Notes under the pieces: generated by a model | Databases searched by the model: none | Told to the model about the DNA's origin: nothing | The model's input: the letters and a program-made list of their open reading frames with translations, nothing else | Position numbers and translations under genes: made by a program | Shown here: piece by piece, positions 25,011-39,810 of the stretch | Position numbering within the stretch: position 1 is the stretch's first letter | Layout: each line of letters opens with the position of its first letter | Assembly (NCBI RefSeq): GCF_002101885.1 | Contig: NZ_LQPS01000008.1 | Coordinates: 33,331-97,330, forward strand | Direction of reading: 5' to 3' | Source of the DNA: Mycolicibacter senuensis | GTDB lineage: Bacteria > Actinomycetota > Actinomycetes > Mycobacteriales > Mycobacteriaceae | Length of the DNA stretch: 64,000 nucleotides

Positions 25011-27920
25011 GTGGCTGACCGGCTGATCGTCAAGGGTGCGCGTGAACACAACCTGCGCAGTGTCGACCTGGACCTGCCGCGGGACGCGCTGATCGTCTTC
25101 ACCGGGCTGTCCGGTTCCGGTAAGTCCTCGCTGGCCTTCGACACGATCTTCGCCGAGGGCCAGCGCCGTTACGTCGAATCGCTGTCGGCGTACGCCCGCC
25201 AGTTCCTGGGCCAGATGGACAAGCCGGATGTCGACTTTATCGAGGGCCTGTCGCCTGCGGTGTCCATCGACCAGAAGTCCACCAACCGCAACCCGCGCTC
25301 GACGGTCGGCACCATCACCGAGGTCTACGACTATCTGCGGCTGCTGTACGCCCGTGCCGGTACCCCGCACTGCCCGGTCTGCGGTGAGCGCATCGCCCGC
25401 CAGACCCCGCAGCAGATCGTCGACCAGGTGCTGGCCATGGACGAGGGGCTGCGGTTTCAGGTGCTGGCGCCGGTGGTGCGCACCCGCAAGGGCGAGTTCG
25501 CCGACCTGTTCGAGAAGCTCAACACCCAGGGCTACAGCCGGGTCCGGGTCGACGGGGTGGTGCATTCGCTCACCGACCCGCCCAAGCTCAAGAAGCAGGA
25601 GAAGCACGACATTGAGGTCGTCGTCGACCGGTTGACCGTCAAGGCCAGCGCCAAGCAGCGGCTCACCGATTCGATCGAGACCGCGCTGGGGCTGGCCGAC
25701 GGCATCGTGGTGCTGGAGTTCGTCGACCGCGAGGACGACCACCCGCACCGCGAGCAGCGGTTCTCCGAGAAACTGGCCTGCCCTAACGGTCACCCGCTGG
25801 CGGTCGACGACCTGGAGCCGCGGTCGTTCTCGTTCAACTCGCCCTACGGGGCGTGCCCCGAATGCGCCGGGCTGGGCATCCGCAAGGAGGTCGACGCGGA
25901 CCTGGTGGTGCCCGACCCGGACCGCACCCTGGCCGAGGGCGCGGTGTCGCCGTGGTCGATGGGCCCCACCAGTGAGTACTTCACCCGGATGATGGCCAGC
26001 CTCGGCGAGTCGATGGGCTTCGACGTCGACACCCCGTGGCGCAAGCTGCCGGCCAAGGCACGCAAGGCGATCCTGGAGGGCTCCGACGAACAGGTGCACG
26101 TGCGTTACCGCAACCGTTACGGCCGGACCCGCTCCTACTACACCGATTTCGAAGGTGTGATGGCGTTCCTGCAGCGCAAGATGGAGCAGACCGAATCCGA
26201 GCAGATGAAGGAACGCTACGCCGGCTTCATGCGTGATGTGCCGTGCCCGGAGTGCGCCGGCACCCGGCTCAAGCCGGAGATTCTGGCGGTGACTATGACC
26301 GCCGGCGACTACGGCAGCAAATCCATTGCGCAGGTGAGCGAGCTGTCGATCGCGGAGTGCTCGGACTTCCTCAACGCGCTGACGCTGGGCCCGCGGGAAC
26401 AGGCCATTGCCGGCCAGGTGCTCAAGGAGATCCAGTCCCGGCTGAGCTTCCTGCTCGACGTCGGTCTGGAGTATCTGACGCTGTCGCGGGCGGCCGGAAC
26501 ATTGTCCGGCGGTGAGGCGCAACGTATCCGGCTGGCCACCCAGATCGGCTCGGGTCTGGTCGGGGTGCTCTACGTGCTCGACGAGCCGTCGATCGGGCTG
26601 CATCAGCGCGACAACCGCCGGCTGATCGAAACCCTGGTGCGGCTGCGCGACCTGGGCAATACCCTGATCGTGGTCGAGCACGACCTGGACACCATCGCGC
26701 ACGCCGACTGGATCGTCGACATCGGTCCGGCGGCCGGCGAGCACGGCGGGCGGATCGTGCACAGCGGGCCCTACGCCGAGTTGGTGGCCAACACCGACTC
26801 GATCACGGGCGCCTACCTGTCGGGCGCGAAAAGCATTGCGGTGCCGCAGATTCGCCGCCAGGTGGAGGCCAAGCGCCAGCTCGGCGTGGTCGGCGCCCGG
26901 GAGCACAACCTGCGCGGCGTCGATGTGGCGTTCCCGCTGGGCGTGCTCACCGCGGTCACCGGGGTGTCCGGGTCGGGCAAGTCGACGCTGGTCAACGACA
27001 TCCTGGCGTCGGTGCTGGCCAACAAGCTCAACGGCGCCCGGCTGGTTCCCGGCCGGCACACCCGGATCACCGGCCTGGATCACCTGGACAAGCTGGTGCG
27101 GGTCGACCAGTCACCGATCGGGCGCACCCCGCGGTCCAACCCGGCCACCTACACCGGGGTGTTCGACAAGATCCGCACCCTGTTCGCGGCCACCACCGAG
27201 GCCAAGGTGCGCGGTTATCTACCGGGACGGTTCTCGTTCAACGTCAAGGGCGGCCGGTGTGAGGCGTGCACCGGCGACGGCACCATCAAGATCGAGATGA
27301 ACTTCCTGCCGGATGTCTATGTGCCCTGCGAGGTATGCCACGGCGCCCGCTACAACCGGGAGACCCTGGAGGTGCACTACAAGGGAAAGACCATCGCCGA
27401 GGTGCTCGACATGTCGATCGAGGAGGCGGCGGAGTTCTTCGAGCCGATCACCGGCATCCACCGCTACCTGCGCACCCTGGTCGACGTCGGGCTGGGCTAT
27501 GTACGGCTGGGCCAGCCGGCGCCGACGCTGTCCGGGGGAGAGGCGCAGCGGGTGAAGCTGGCCTCGGAGTTGCAGAAGCGCTCCACGGGCCGGACGGTCT
27601 ACATCCTCGACGAGCCCACCACCGGGCTGCACTTCGAGGACATCGCCAAACTGCTCGGCGTCATCAACGGCCTGGTCGACAAGGGCAACACGGTGATCGT
27701 CATCGAGCACAACCTGGATGTGATCAAGACCGCGGACTGGATCATCGACATGGGCCCCGAAGGCGGGGCCGGCGGGGGAACGGTGGTGGCCACCGGAACA
27801 CCCGAGGACGTGCTGGCGGTTCCGGAGAGCTACACCGGCAAGTTCCTGGCCGAGATCCTCGGCGCCGCACCGGCCAAACCCGCCAAGTCCGCGAAGCGGC
27901 GACGCAAGGCCAGCGCTTAG
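25011..27920 (+). CDS. uvrA: Excinuclease ABC subunit A
   Basis: The protein has 969 residues from GTG 25011. UvrA is the dimeric damage sensor of nucleotide excision repair and carries two ABC ATPase modules. Walker A1 is GLSGSGKS at 32-39 and Walker A2 is GVSGSGKST at 651-659. Signature motifs appear as [12 protein letters not shown] and [12 protein letters not shown]. Zinc modules include [17 protein letters not shown] and the CEAC...CEVCHG finger in the second half. Its stop overlaps the converging winged-helix gene by four bases. Confidence 0.98.
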   Translation: MADRLIVKGAREHNLRSVDLDLPRDALIVFTGLSGSGKSSLAFDTIFAEGQRRYVESLSAYARQFLGQMDKPDVDFIEGLSPAVSIDQKSTNRNPRSTVGTITEVYDYLRLLYARAGTPHCPVCGERIARQTPQQIVDQVLAMDEGLRFQVLAPVVRTRKGEFADLFEKLNTQGYSRVRVDGVVHSLTDPPKLKKQEKHDIEVVVDRLTVKASAKQRLTDSIETALGLADGIVVLEFVDREDDHPHREQRFSEKLACPNGHPLAVDDLEPRSFSFNSPYGACPECAGLGIRKEVDADLVVPDPDRTLAEGAVSPWSMGPTSEYFTRMMASLGESMGFDVDTPWRKLPAKARKAILEGSDEQVHVRYRNRYGRTRSYYTDFEGVMAFLQRKMEQTESEQMKERYAGFMRDVPCPECAGTRLKPEILAVTMTAGDYGSKSIAQVSELSIAECSDFLNALTLGPREQAIAGQVLKEIQSRLSFLLDVGLEYLTLSRAAGTLSGGEAQRIRLATQIGSGLVGVLYVLDEPSIGLHQRDNRRLIETLVRLRDLGNTLIVVEHDLDTIAHADWIVDIGPAAGEHGGRIVHSGPYAELVANTDSITGAYLSGAKSIAVPQIRRQVEAKRQLGVVGAREHNLRGVDVAFPLGVLTAVTGVSGSGKSTLVNDILASVLANKLNGARLVPGRHTRITGLDHLDKLVRVDQSPIGRTPRSNPATYTGVFDKIRTLFAATTEAKVRGYLPGRFSFNVKGGRCEACTGDGTIKIEMNFLPDVYVPCEVCHGARYNRETLEVHYKGKTIAEVLDMSIEEAAEFFEPITGIHRYLRTLVDVGLGYVRLGQPAPTLSGGEAQRVKLASELQKRSTGRTVYILDEPTTGLHFEDIAKLLGVINGLVDKGNTVIVIEHNLDVIKTADWIIDMGPEGGAGGGTVVATGTPEDVLAVPESYTGKFLAEILGAAPAKPAKSAKRRRKASA

Positions 27921-29092
27921 CGGCGCGCTCCCTTGACCAGCGGCGACGGGAACCGCGGCGCCACTCGCACCCCGTCCAACCAGGCGGTGAGCTGCTTGGC
28001 CCGCTGCTCCAACACCTGACGCGCCGGCCGGCCCGGATCCTCGAGCAGCTGCAACTGCACCTCGGCGGAGTCGTTCTGGCACCAGCCGCCCACGATCCGG
28101 CCGTTCCACCACGCCGTGGGTCCGGCGTTGCCGTAGTTGTCGAAGAGCTGGCCGCGGTGCTCGCCGAGATACCAGTCGCGGTGATACCAGCCCATCGTGG
28201 TGACGTCGAGGCCGGGAAGCAGCGCACCCCACGGCTCGGGTTCGGGCTCGGATTCCAGGTCGTCGGGCAGCGCGTACCCGGGTGTTCCGTGCAGGTCGAC
28301 GTCGACGGCGCCGATGCCGCTCAACGCTTTTCGGACCGCGGTCTTGGTGGTGCCGAACCACCACTTGATGTCATCGGCGGTGGCCGGGCCGAACGCGCGC
28401 AGCCAGGTGGCGACCAGTCGTTCCTGCGCCTCCTCGGCGGAGATCGGCTCGCCCGGCTCGCCGAGCCAGTCCGCGGCGGTCGCCCACCGCGGCCGCGACG
28501 AGGTCCAGCCGGCGTCGTTGGGTCCGCGCACGATGTCGCCCTGGGCGCCGAGCACGGTCAACGCGCGCGGGGCCAGGTGGGTCTGACCGCCGTAGGCCTT
28601 GCCGGGTGCGGGGTCATAGGTGCCGGCCAGTTCGGGTAGTGCCGCGCGCAGCTCGGCGCTGCCGGCTGGGCCGTGTTCCCCGAGGTGTCGCAGCACCGCC
28701 GCGCCGGCGCGCGCCAGCCAGCGTGCGCCGTCCTCGGCGACACCGGCTTTGGCGACGTCGGCGATGAGCCGGCGGCGTTCGGCGTCGGCGACCCGGTCGC
28801 TGGCGCCGGCCTGCACGGCGGGCAGCCCGGTGGAGTCGATGACCCACAGGGTGCGGCGCATCGCCAGCTGTTTGATCAGGGACCGTTTCTCATACAGCGC
28901 ACTGTCCAGGTCGGCGACGGTGAACGGTGACGAGCGCGCCCACAGCGACAGATACGGGGTGGCCGGATCGGTGGCGTGCAGACCGATCAGCGTGGCCGCT
29001 ATCCGCGTGATCGGCTCAGTCGCGGTCTCAGGTGTCAGGAAATGCCGGCGTGCCAAACGGTTTCGCCGTTCGGCGATGGTGAAGGCCCGCAC
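27917..29092 (-). CDS. Winged-helix (HTH_42/AlkZ-like) DNA-binding protein
   Basis: The protein has 391 residues from GTG 29092. It fits the HTH_42 superfamily that includes the DNA glycosylases AlkZ and YcaQ ([28 protein letters not shown]...; RRTLWVI...; central winged helices; ...[13 protein letters not shown]). In AlkZ and YcaQ the catalytic motif is Gln-x-Gln or Gln-x-Asp at the GLQxQ/D position; here the aligned residues are His-Ala-Thr. It may therefore be non-catalytic or use another chemistry. It is the last gene of a three-gene reverse operon next to uvrA. Confidence 0.75.
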   Translation of the reverse strand: MRAFTIAERRNRLARRHFLTPETATEPITRIAATLIGLHATDPATPYLSLWARSSPFTVADLDSALYEKRSLIKQLAMRRTLWVIDSTGLPAVQAGASDRVADAERRRLIADVAKAGVAEDGARWLARAGAAVLRHLGEHGPAGSAELRAALPELAGTYDPAPGKAYGGQTHLAPRALTVLGAQGDIVRGPNDAGWTSSRPRWATAADWLGEPGEPISAEEAQERLVATWLRAFGPATADDIKWWFGTTKTAVRKALSGIGAVDVDLHGTPGYALPDDLESEPEPEPWGALLPGLDVTTMGWYHRDWYLGEHRGQLFDNYGNAGPTAWWNGRIVGGWCQNDSAEVQLQLLEDPGRPARQVLEQRAKQLTAWLDGVRVAPRFPSPLVKGARR

Positions 29093-29095
29093 CTG

Positions 29096-29344
29096 TCAGT
29101 GCTCGTCGTCGCGCATCGAGGCGCGGATCTGCTCCAACCGGTCGGCGGCGGCCTGCTGTCGGTCCTGGTACTGCCTCTCGACGGTGCGGCCCTCCGGGGT
29201 CTCCGCGTCCAGTTCCTGCGCGCCGATCGAGGTCTGAAACCGGTTCTCGATCTTCTCGCGCACCGATTCGAAGGTCGGCACGCCGGTGTCGTCGTAACCG
29301 GTGTCGGGCTGCGGGTCGCCTGGATCGTCACCCATGTGCGCCAC
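29096..29344 (-). CDS. Small acidic conserved hypothetical protein (Rv1638A-like position)
   Basis: The protein has 82 residues (GTG 29344) or 79 (ATG 29335). It is hydrophilic, acidic and rich in Gln/Arg/Asp; the second half (VREKIENRFQTSIG... and RQYQDRQQAAADRLEQIRASM) is predicted helical. I know no function. It begins inside the 3' end of the upstream membrane-protein gene and ends three bases before the winged-helix gene, so the three are probably one transcript. The position beside uvrA matches a small gene of M. tuberculosis. Confidence 0.65.
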   Translation of the reverse strand: MAHMGDDPGDPQPDTGYDDTGVPTFESVREKIENRFQTSIGAQELDAETPEGRTVERQYQDRQQAAADRLEQIRASMRDDEH

Positions 29345-29759
29345 GGTACCGCCGGTGATCGAGGTAGCGGACCATCAACGCCCAGTAGCCCATGGTCAGC
29401 GTCATCGCCGCGGCGGTGGCCGCCACCGCCGGCAGCAGTCGCCGGCGGCGGGCGCTGAGCAGGGCCCCTGCCGTCGCGGCGCTGCCGGCGAGGTTCACCA
29501 GCAGGGCGGCGTCGCGGGGCCGGTCGGTGATCCACTGCTCCTCGCCGAGCATCGCGCGCGTCGACCAGGCCGTCTGATCGGCGGGTTCGCCGAAGATCAC
29601 CGGGTTCAGCGCGAACCACACCGACACCCAGGCGGCGTCGCGCCAGGACCGCCGCCACACCGGAAGCAGGATCAACGGCGTCGTCGCCCAGCGGCTCCAG
29701 GCGCTCCAGGGGTTGGCGTGCCGGGCGAACACCGCGCGGCGGATACTGCCGAGCCTCAT
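29328..29759 (-). CDS. Small membrane protein, DUF6653-like
   Basis: The protein has 143 residues. It starts with a basic, Trp-rich segment (RHANPWSAWSRWATTPLILLPVWRRSW), followed by VWFALNPVIFGEP and two C-terminal hydrophobic stretches, giving perhaps three membrane segments. The NPWSxWSR, NPxxFxEP and GExxW spacing resembles DUF6653, whose function is unknown; this assignment is from memory and tentative. TATCCT eight bases before the ATG at 29759 may be a leaderless -10. It is the first gene of the three-gene reverse unit and diverges from the infC leader. Confidence 0.6.
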   Translation of the reverse strand: MRLGSIRRAVFARHANPWSAWSRWATTPLILLPVWRRSWRDAAWVSVWFALNPVIFGEPADQTAWSTRAMLGEEQWITDRPRDAALLVNLAGSAATAGALLSARRRRLLPAVAATAAAMTLTMGYWALMVRYLDHRRYRGAHG

Positions 29760-30130
29760 AACCCGCGAGGATAGGCAGTTCAGCCGGAGAATGCCGTGAG
29801 CGCGACGGGGCGAAACGGCCGGGCTGGAGGAATGCCGAACTGCTGTTAGACTGTAGGCCGCGACCGTCCCGGCGTACGCCAGGACTGCAAGTGGAGTTCC
29901 CTCCCACCACTAGCCACGGAGTGATCCGTAGGTGTAGTGGTCCGGTCGCAGGCGGTGCGAACCGCCTGCTCTGCGCAGGGCGCAGGCGACCCGATGGTTT
30001 CGGGCCGCGACCGGTCGGCATCGGGCCCTGCTTCGTGCAGGGCTTTTTTGCTGGTGGGTGGTTTCTTCCGCCGCTGCGTCCGGACGAACACTGCGGCGGC
30101 CGCGAACCGAAGACTACCCAGGGAGGTCCC
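29760..30130 (+). ncRNA. Structured 5' leader of infC-rpmI-rplT (probable attenuator)
   Basis: This gene-free stretch of ~370 bases precedes infC. It holds a possible -10 TAGACT (29847-29852), a perfect 9-bp hairpin with GCGA loop (29948-29969) and an intrinsic terminator (30025-30049). GCAGGGC occurs twice: at 29975-29981 and as the terminator's 3' arm (30037-30043), so the upstream copy can pair with GCCCTGC (30025-30031) as an antiterminator. GCAGGCG is also duplicated (29948-29954 and 29982-29988), giving the first hairpin an alternative partner. Many bacteria control IF3/L35/L20 by such leaders; the regulator here is unknown. Confidence 0.6.
30025..30049 (+). terminator. Intrinsic terminator inside the infC leader
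   Basis: Stem GCCCTGC / GCAGGGC (7 bp) with loop TTCGT, followed at once by six T residues (30044-30049). It lies 81 bases upstream of the infC start, in the sense orientation, so it should act as a conditional attenuator. Confidence 0.75.
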
Positions 30131-30748
<618 letters not shown>

Positions 30749-30773
30749 CACCGAATATCAGAACTGAGGAAAC

Positions 30774-30968
30774 ATGCCCAAGGCGAAAACTCACAGTGGC
30801 GCTTCGAAGCGGTTCCGTCGTACCGGCACCGGCAAGATCATGCGGCAGAAGGCCAACCGTCGCCACCTGCTCGAGCACAAGCCGAGCACCCGCACTCGCC
30901 GGCTGGCCGGGCGCACCGAGGTGGCTGCTGCCGACGTCAAGCGCGTCAACAAGATGCTGAACGGCTGA
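30774..30968 (+). CDS. rpmI: 50S ribosomal protein L35
   Basis: The protein has 64 residues: [21 protein letters not shown]... is the standard L35 start, with basic residues throughout. A GAGGAAA ribosome binding site precedes the ATG. It sits between infC and rplT in the conserved IF3-L35-L20 operon and is probably controlled by the same leader. Confidence 0.97.
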   Translation: MPKAKTHSGASKRFRRTGTGKIMRQKANRRHLLEHKPSTRTRRLAGRTEVAAADVKRVNKMLNG

Positions 30969-31023
30969 CAGCCGCTTTACGCAACGCAAATCCCTTACGT
31001 CCCAACGAGAGTAGGAACACCCC

Positions 31024-31413
31024 ATGGCACGCGTGAAGCGGGCAGTCAACGCCCAGAAGAAGCGTCGCACCATCCTGAAGGCCTCGAAAGGCTACCGTGG
31101 CCAGCGGTCGCGGCTGTACCGCAAGGCCAAAGAGCAGCAGCTGCACTCGCTGACCTACGCCTACCGTGACCGTCGCGCCCGCAAGGGCGACTTCCGCAAG
31201 CTGTGGATCACCCGGATCAACGCGGCGGCCCGCGCCAACGGCGTGACCTACAACCGCCTGATCCAGGGCCTCAAGGCCGCCGGTGTCGAGGTGGACCGCA
31301 AGAACCTCGCCGAGATCGCCGTCAGCGACGCGGCAGCGTTCACCGCGCTGGTCGAGGTCGCCAAGGCCGCGCTGCCCGAGGATGTCAACGCGCCCTCCGG
31401 CGAGGCCGCCTGA
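31024..31413 (+). CDS. rplT: 50S ribosomal protein L20
   Basis: The protein has 129 residues. The basic N-terminal extension ([29 protein letters not shown]) and globular C-domain ([35 protein letters not shown]) are typical L20. L20 is an early assembly protein and, in other bacteria, the repressor that binds its own operon leader. It has a short acidic C-terminal tail. A weak hairpin (GACCC-TGCT-GGGTC, 31412-31425) separates it from tsnR. Confidence 0.97.
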   Translation: MARVKRAVNAQKKRRTILKASKGYRGQRSRLYRKAKEQQLHSLTYAYRDRRARKGDFRKLWITRINAAARANGVTYNRLIQGLKAAGVEVDRKNLAEIAVSDAAAFTALVEVAKAALPEDVNAPSGEAA

Positions 31414-31433
31414 CCCTGCTGGGTCTTTCCGGG

Positions 31434-32222
31434 ATGCTGACCGAACGCTCGGCCCGGGTGGTCGCGGCGGTCAAGTTGCACCGGCACGTCGCCAGGAAGC
31501 GCGAACAGCGCTTCCTGGCGGAGGGTCCCAATCTGGTCGAGGCGGCGGTCCGTCGCGGTCTGGCCCTGGAGGTCTTCGCCACCGAATCGGCGGCGCAACG
31601 GCACAGCGAGCTGCTGGCGTCAGTATGCGCGCCGGTGCACCAGGTCACCGATAGGGCGGCAAAAGTCTTGTCGGACACCGTCACCCCGGCCGGATTGGTC
31701 GCGGTCTGCGCAATTCCCGAACCGGACCTGGGCGCGTTGCTGGCCGACGGGCCGCAACTGGTGGCCGTCGCGGTGGGCATCAGCGAGCCGGGTAACGCCG
31801 GCACCTTGATCCGTATCGCCGACGCCACCGGGGCCGGGCTGGTGGTGTTGACCGGCAACAGTGTCGATCCCTACAACGGCAAGTGCCTGCGCGCCTCGGC
31901 GGGCAGCGTCTTCCACGTCCCGGTGGTGGTGGCCGCCGACACCGATGCGGTGCTGGCGGCGCTGCGGGAGTCGGGGCTGCAGCTGCTGGCCACGGCGCTG
32001 GACGGCGACCTGAGTCTCGACGATGCCGATCCGGTGCTGACCGCGCCCAGCGCCTGGTTGTTCGGCCCGGAGGCCCAGGGGTTGCCGGCGGCCGCGGTGA
32101 CCGCCGCGGACCATCGGGTGCACATCCCGATGGCCGGCGGCGCGGAGAGCCTCAATGTGGCTGCCGCCGCGGCGATCTGCCTGTATCAGAGCGCGCGGGC
32201 GCAGCGCGGCGCCCGGTCTTAG
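31434..32222 (+). CDS. tsnR: SpoU-family RNA 2'-O-methyltransferase (TsnR type)
   Basis: The protein has 262 residues from ATG 31434. The N-terminal substrate-binding domain (RFLAEGPNLVEAAVRRG) is followed by the SPOUT knot: motif 1 GISEPGNAGTLIRIADATGA, motif 2 LFGPEAQGLP and motif 3 IPMAGGAESLNVAAAAAICLYQ, with the conserved Asn, Arg, Glu and Asn in place. It methylates a ribose in rRNA or tRNA; the exact target is unknown. It lies 20 bp after rplT, and its stop overlaps the converging DUF2236 gene by four bases. Confidence 0.92.
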   Translation: MLTERSARVVAAVKLHRHVARKREQRFLAEGPNLVEAAVRRGLALEVFATESAAQRHSELLASVCAPVHQVTDRAAKVLSDTVTPAGLVAVCAIPEPDLGALLADGPQLVAVAVGISEPGNAGTLIRIADATGAGLVVLTGNSVDPYNGKCLRASAGSVFHVPVVVAADTDAVLAALRESGLQLLATALDGDLSLDDADPVLTAPSAWLFGPEAQGLPAAAVTAADHRVHIPMAGGAESLNVAAAAAICLYQSARAQRGARS

Positions 32223-33325
32223 GCGGCCTTACGGCGCGGCGGCCGCGGAGCCAGGCCGCCGCCGGCGGCCAGCGAGAAGGTGCTGTGCACGAACGCCCCG
32301 GCCCGCTCGACCAGCTTCATGCCCCGGCTGACCGGCGGGACGTAGTGCATCCCGTTGCGGCGCCGGTCCTTCGGCGGTCCGCTGAACCACGGCGCCTCTT
32401 CCAGCGGTGCGTCGGCGGGGAGTTTGCCCTGCTCGCGCCGGTAGCCGGCCAGCGCACGCGGATGCAGCCGGATCTCCTCGGGGACCACGCTGAACGCCAG
32501 GTGGGCGGCCTTGCCCAGCAGCCGGAACAGCACCTCGTCGCCTTCGGACCAGCGCAGCCCGGCCTTCTCGCGCACCACCGGTTCGAATAGCCCGGCGGCC
32601 ACCCAGCGCTGGGCGGCCAGCGCCGGCTTGAACAGCTGATCCCATACGCCGGTGGGCATCATCACGAACCACGGCTTGGGGATGCGCATGTCCAGGATGC
32701 CCTGCGCGGCCGGTGTCATCTCCAGCTCTTCTTCGCAGACCCGGTCCCAGTACTCGCAGAACTCGTCCCAGGACTTGGGCACCGGGCGCATGCTCATGCC
32801 GTACATCCGGTACCACTGCACGTGCTCTTCGAAGAGCTGGTGCTTTTCGGCCTCGGTCAGCCCGCCGCAGAAGTACTCGGCCAGCTTGATGATCAACATG
32901 AAGAATGTCGCATGGGCCCAATAGAAAGTCTCAGGGTCCAGCGCGTGGTAGCGCCGGCCCTGCGCATCGGTTCCCTTGATGTCGCGGTGGTAGTCGCGGA
33001 TCGCCGCGCCGGTGGACTGGGAGCGCATGCCGTCGTAGACCACGCCCATGATCGGGTACACCGACCGGGTCACCCGCTGCAGCGGTTCACGCCACAGGCT
33101 GGAGTGGTCCTCCACGCCGGCGCCCAGGCCGGGGTACATGTTCTCGATGGTGCCGATCCACATGCCCATCACGCCGGTGCGGATATCCCCGAAGTACTTC
33201 CAGGTCAGCGATTCGGCGTTCAACGGCTCCACGGCCGGCGCGGGTTTGGGCGGGGTCGGTGCGGGGGCACTCTGCTCCGCGGGCTCGGATGCCCGCTCGG
33301 CGGACGTGGTCGGCGTAACGGTCAT
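32219..33325 (-). CDS. DUF2236 oxygenase-like protein (MpaB/latex-clearing-like, Rv1645c type)
   Basis: The protein has 368 residues from ATG 33325, with AGGAG five bases upstream. DUF2236 proteins share the fold of the heme-containing latex-clearing oxygenase and of fungal MpaB. Candidate heme ligands lie in DPETFYWAHATFF and EEHVQWYRMYG. The first ~45 residues are a disordered Pro/Ala segment (APAPTPPKPAPAVEP). The substrate is unknown. It is divergent from the adenylate cyclase gene, and an AT-rich palindrome lies 33 bp upstream of its start, the likely operator. Confidence 0.82.
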   Translation of the reverse strand: MTVTPTTSAERASEPAEQSAPAPTPPKPAPAVEPLNAESLTWKYFGDIRTGVMGMWIGTIENMYPGLGAGVEDHSSLWREPLQRVTRSVYPIMGVVYDGMRSQSTGAAIRDYHRDIKGTDAQGRRYHALDPETFYWAHATFFMLIIKLAEYFCGGLTEAEKHQLFEEHVQWYRMYGMSMRPVPKSWDEFCEYWDRVCEEELEMTPAAQGILDMRIPKPWFVMMPTGVWDQLFKPALAAQRWVAAGLFEPVVREKAGLRWSEGDEVLFRLLGKAAHLAFSVVPEEIRLHPRALAGYRREQGKLPADAPLEEAPWFSGPPKDRRRNGMHYVPPVSRGMKLVERAGAFVHSTFSLAAGGGLAPRPPRRKAA

Positions 33326-33357
33326 CACGTCTCCTGTCTGACGAACCTGACACAACC

Positions 33358-33389
33358 ATAATTGTGACAACACATGTTGTCTACATTAT
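33358..33389. promoter_or_regulatory. AT-rich 32-bp palindrome, probable operator
   Basis: The core GACAACA-CA-TGTTGTC (33366-33381) has perfect 7-bp arms. The symmetry extends outward to 15-bp arms matching at 12 of 15 positions (outer ends ATAAT / ATTAT). It stands out as AT-rich in GC-rich DNA and lies between the divergent DUF2236 and cyclase genes. The regulator is not obvious from the neighbours. Confidence 0.6.
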
Positions 33390-33469
33390 CGGTGGCGCGT
33401 CGCGACGGGATCGTCGACCGTGGCGTGTGCCACGTGCCTCTGCCGTTGCCGGTGGCCGCGACCGCCACC

Positions 33470-33475
33470 TACGCT
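33470..33475 (+). promoter_or_regulatory. -10 hexamer TACGCT for leaderless cyclase mRNA
   Basis: TACGCT ends seven bases before the ATG at 33483; no Shine-Dalgarno is seen. Confidence 0.45.
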
Positions 33476-33482
33476 GGGGCGC

Positions 33483-34388
33483 ATGGACCTCGAGCCGGTC
33501 GATCGGCAGGCTGACGAGCTCGGGGAGGTGGTGGAGATAGCGGAGCATGCCTCGTCGAGCCGCCGCCGTTCGTTCTCCCTCGAGGAAGCCGCGGGCTGGT
33601 TGAACCGCACCACAAACGATGTGCGGGTGGTCGACTTGGTCCGGCGGGTGCGCCGAGCGCTGCCCGGCGACCCCGAGTTCGGCGATCCGCTCTCCACCGC
33701 GGGTGACGGGGGACCGCAGGCGGCGGCCCGGGCGGCCGGCCGGCTGATGGGCGATCGCTCCGCGGCTTCGCGCGAGGTCAGCCTGGGGGCGCTGCAGATA
33801 TGGCAGGCGTTGACCGAGCGGATCTCACGCGCCCCCGGCAATCCTGAGGCGACGCTGGTCTTCACCGACCTGGTCGGGTTCTCGACGTGGTCGTTGCGCT
33901 CCGGGGACGACGCCACCCTCACCCTGCTGCGGCGGGTGTCGCAGGCGGTCGAACCGCCGCTGCTGGACGCCGGTGGCCGCATCGTCAAACGGATGGGCGA
34001 CGGGATCATGGCGGTGTTCCGCGAGCCGCTGATCGCGGTCGGCGCGGTGCTGCAAGCCCAGGATGCGATCGCAACGGTCGAGGTCAACGGATTCACGCCG
34101 CGGATGCGGGCCGGTGTTCACACCGGACGGCCGCAGCGGTTGGCCGACGATTGGCTGGGCGTGGACGTCAATATCGCCGCCCGGGTGATGGAGCGCGCCG
34201 TCAAGGGCGGGATCGTGGTGTCCGGGGCGACGCTGGAGCGTATCGAGCCCGGTGACCTCGAAGAGTTGGGCGTGACGGCCAAGCGGGCCCGCCGGCAGGT
34301 GTTGTCGGCCAAGACCAGCGGTGTCCCGGCCGATCTGATGATGTATCGGCTCAAGGCGGTTCGCCGCGAGCCTCCCGCCGACGACTGA
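33483..34388 (+). CDS. Class III adenylate cyclase (Rv1647 type)
   Basis: The protein has 301 residues from ATG 33483. An N-terminal ~120-residue region (FSLEEAAGWLNRTTNDVRVV... resembles the pH/ligand-sensing module of related cyclases) precedes one cyclase domain. All canonical residues are present: metal Asp129 (FTDLVGFS) and Asp173 (MGDGIM), purine-binding Lys169 and Asp228 (GVDVN), transition-state Asn230 and Arg234. It should therefore be active as a homodimer making cAMP from ATP. The M. tuberculosis orthologue is a pH-responsive adenylyl cyclase. It contrasts with the substituted cyclase domain at 20998-24150. Confidence 0.9.
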   Translation: MDLEPVDRQADELGEVVEIAEHASSSRRRSFSLEEAAGWLNRTTNDVRVVDLVRRVRRALPGDPEFGDPLSTAGDGGPQAAARAAGRLMGDRSAASREVSLGALQIWQALTERISRAPGNPEATLVFTDLVGFSTWSLRSGDDATLTLLRRVSQAVEPPLLDAGGRIVKRMGDGIMAVFREPLIAVGAVLQAQDAIATVEVNGFTPRMRAGVHTGRPQRLADDWLGVDVNIAARVMERAVKGGIVVSGATLERIEPGDLEELGVTAKRARRQVLSAKTSGVPADLMMYRLKAVRREPPADD

Positions 34389-34531
34389 GCTGGCTTTAAC
34401 TTACTTGTGAGCCGGTCGAATTCCCGCACACGAGTGGAGGAACCCCGTTCCTTGGAATAGTCTGCGTGAACAAGCCATCTATTTGTGCAGTTCTACACAG
34501 GTCGCCTTCAGCGCGCAGAAGCGGGGAAATC

Positions 34532-39809
<5,278 letters not shown>

Positions 39810-39810
<1 letters not shown>

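Noticed and set aside
24267..27083. 938-codon open frame on the reverse strand that spans most of uvrA
   Set aside because: Only 24267-24953 encodes a recognisable protein; the rest is antisense to uvrA and stays open because of GC-rich third positions.
29930..29985. tRNA-like text (GGTGTAGTGGTC and GCGAACC) in the infC leader
   Set aside because: No acceptor stem or anticodon arm can be folded in the right positions; the segment is better explained by the leader hairpins.
29891..30130. Extending infC upstream to the GTG at 29891
   Set aside because: That would translate through both leader hairpins and the terminator and add 80 residues not found in IF3 proteins.
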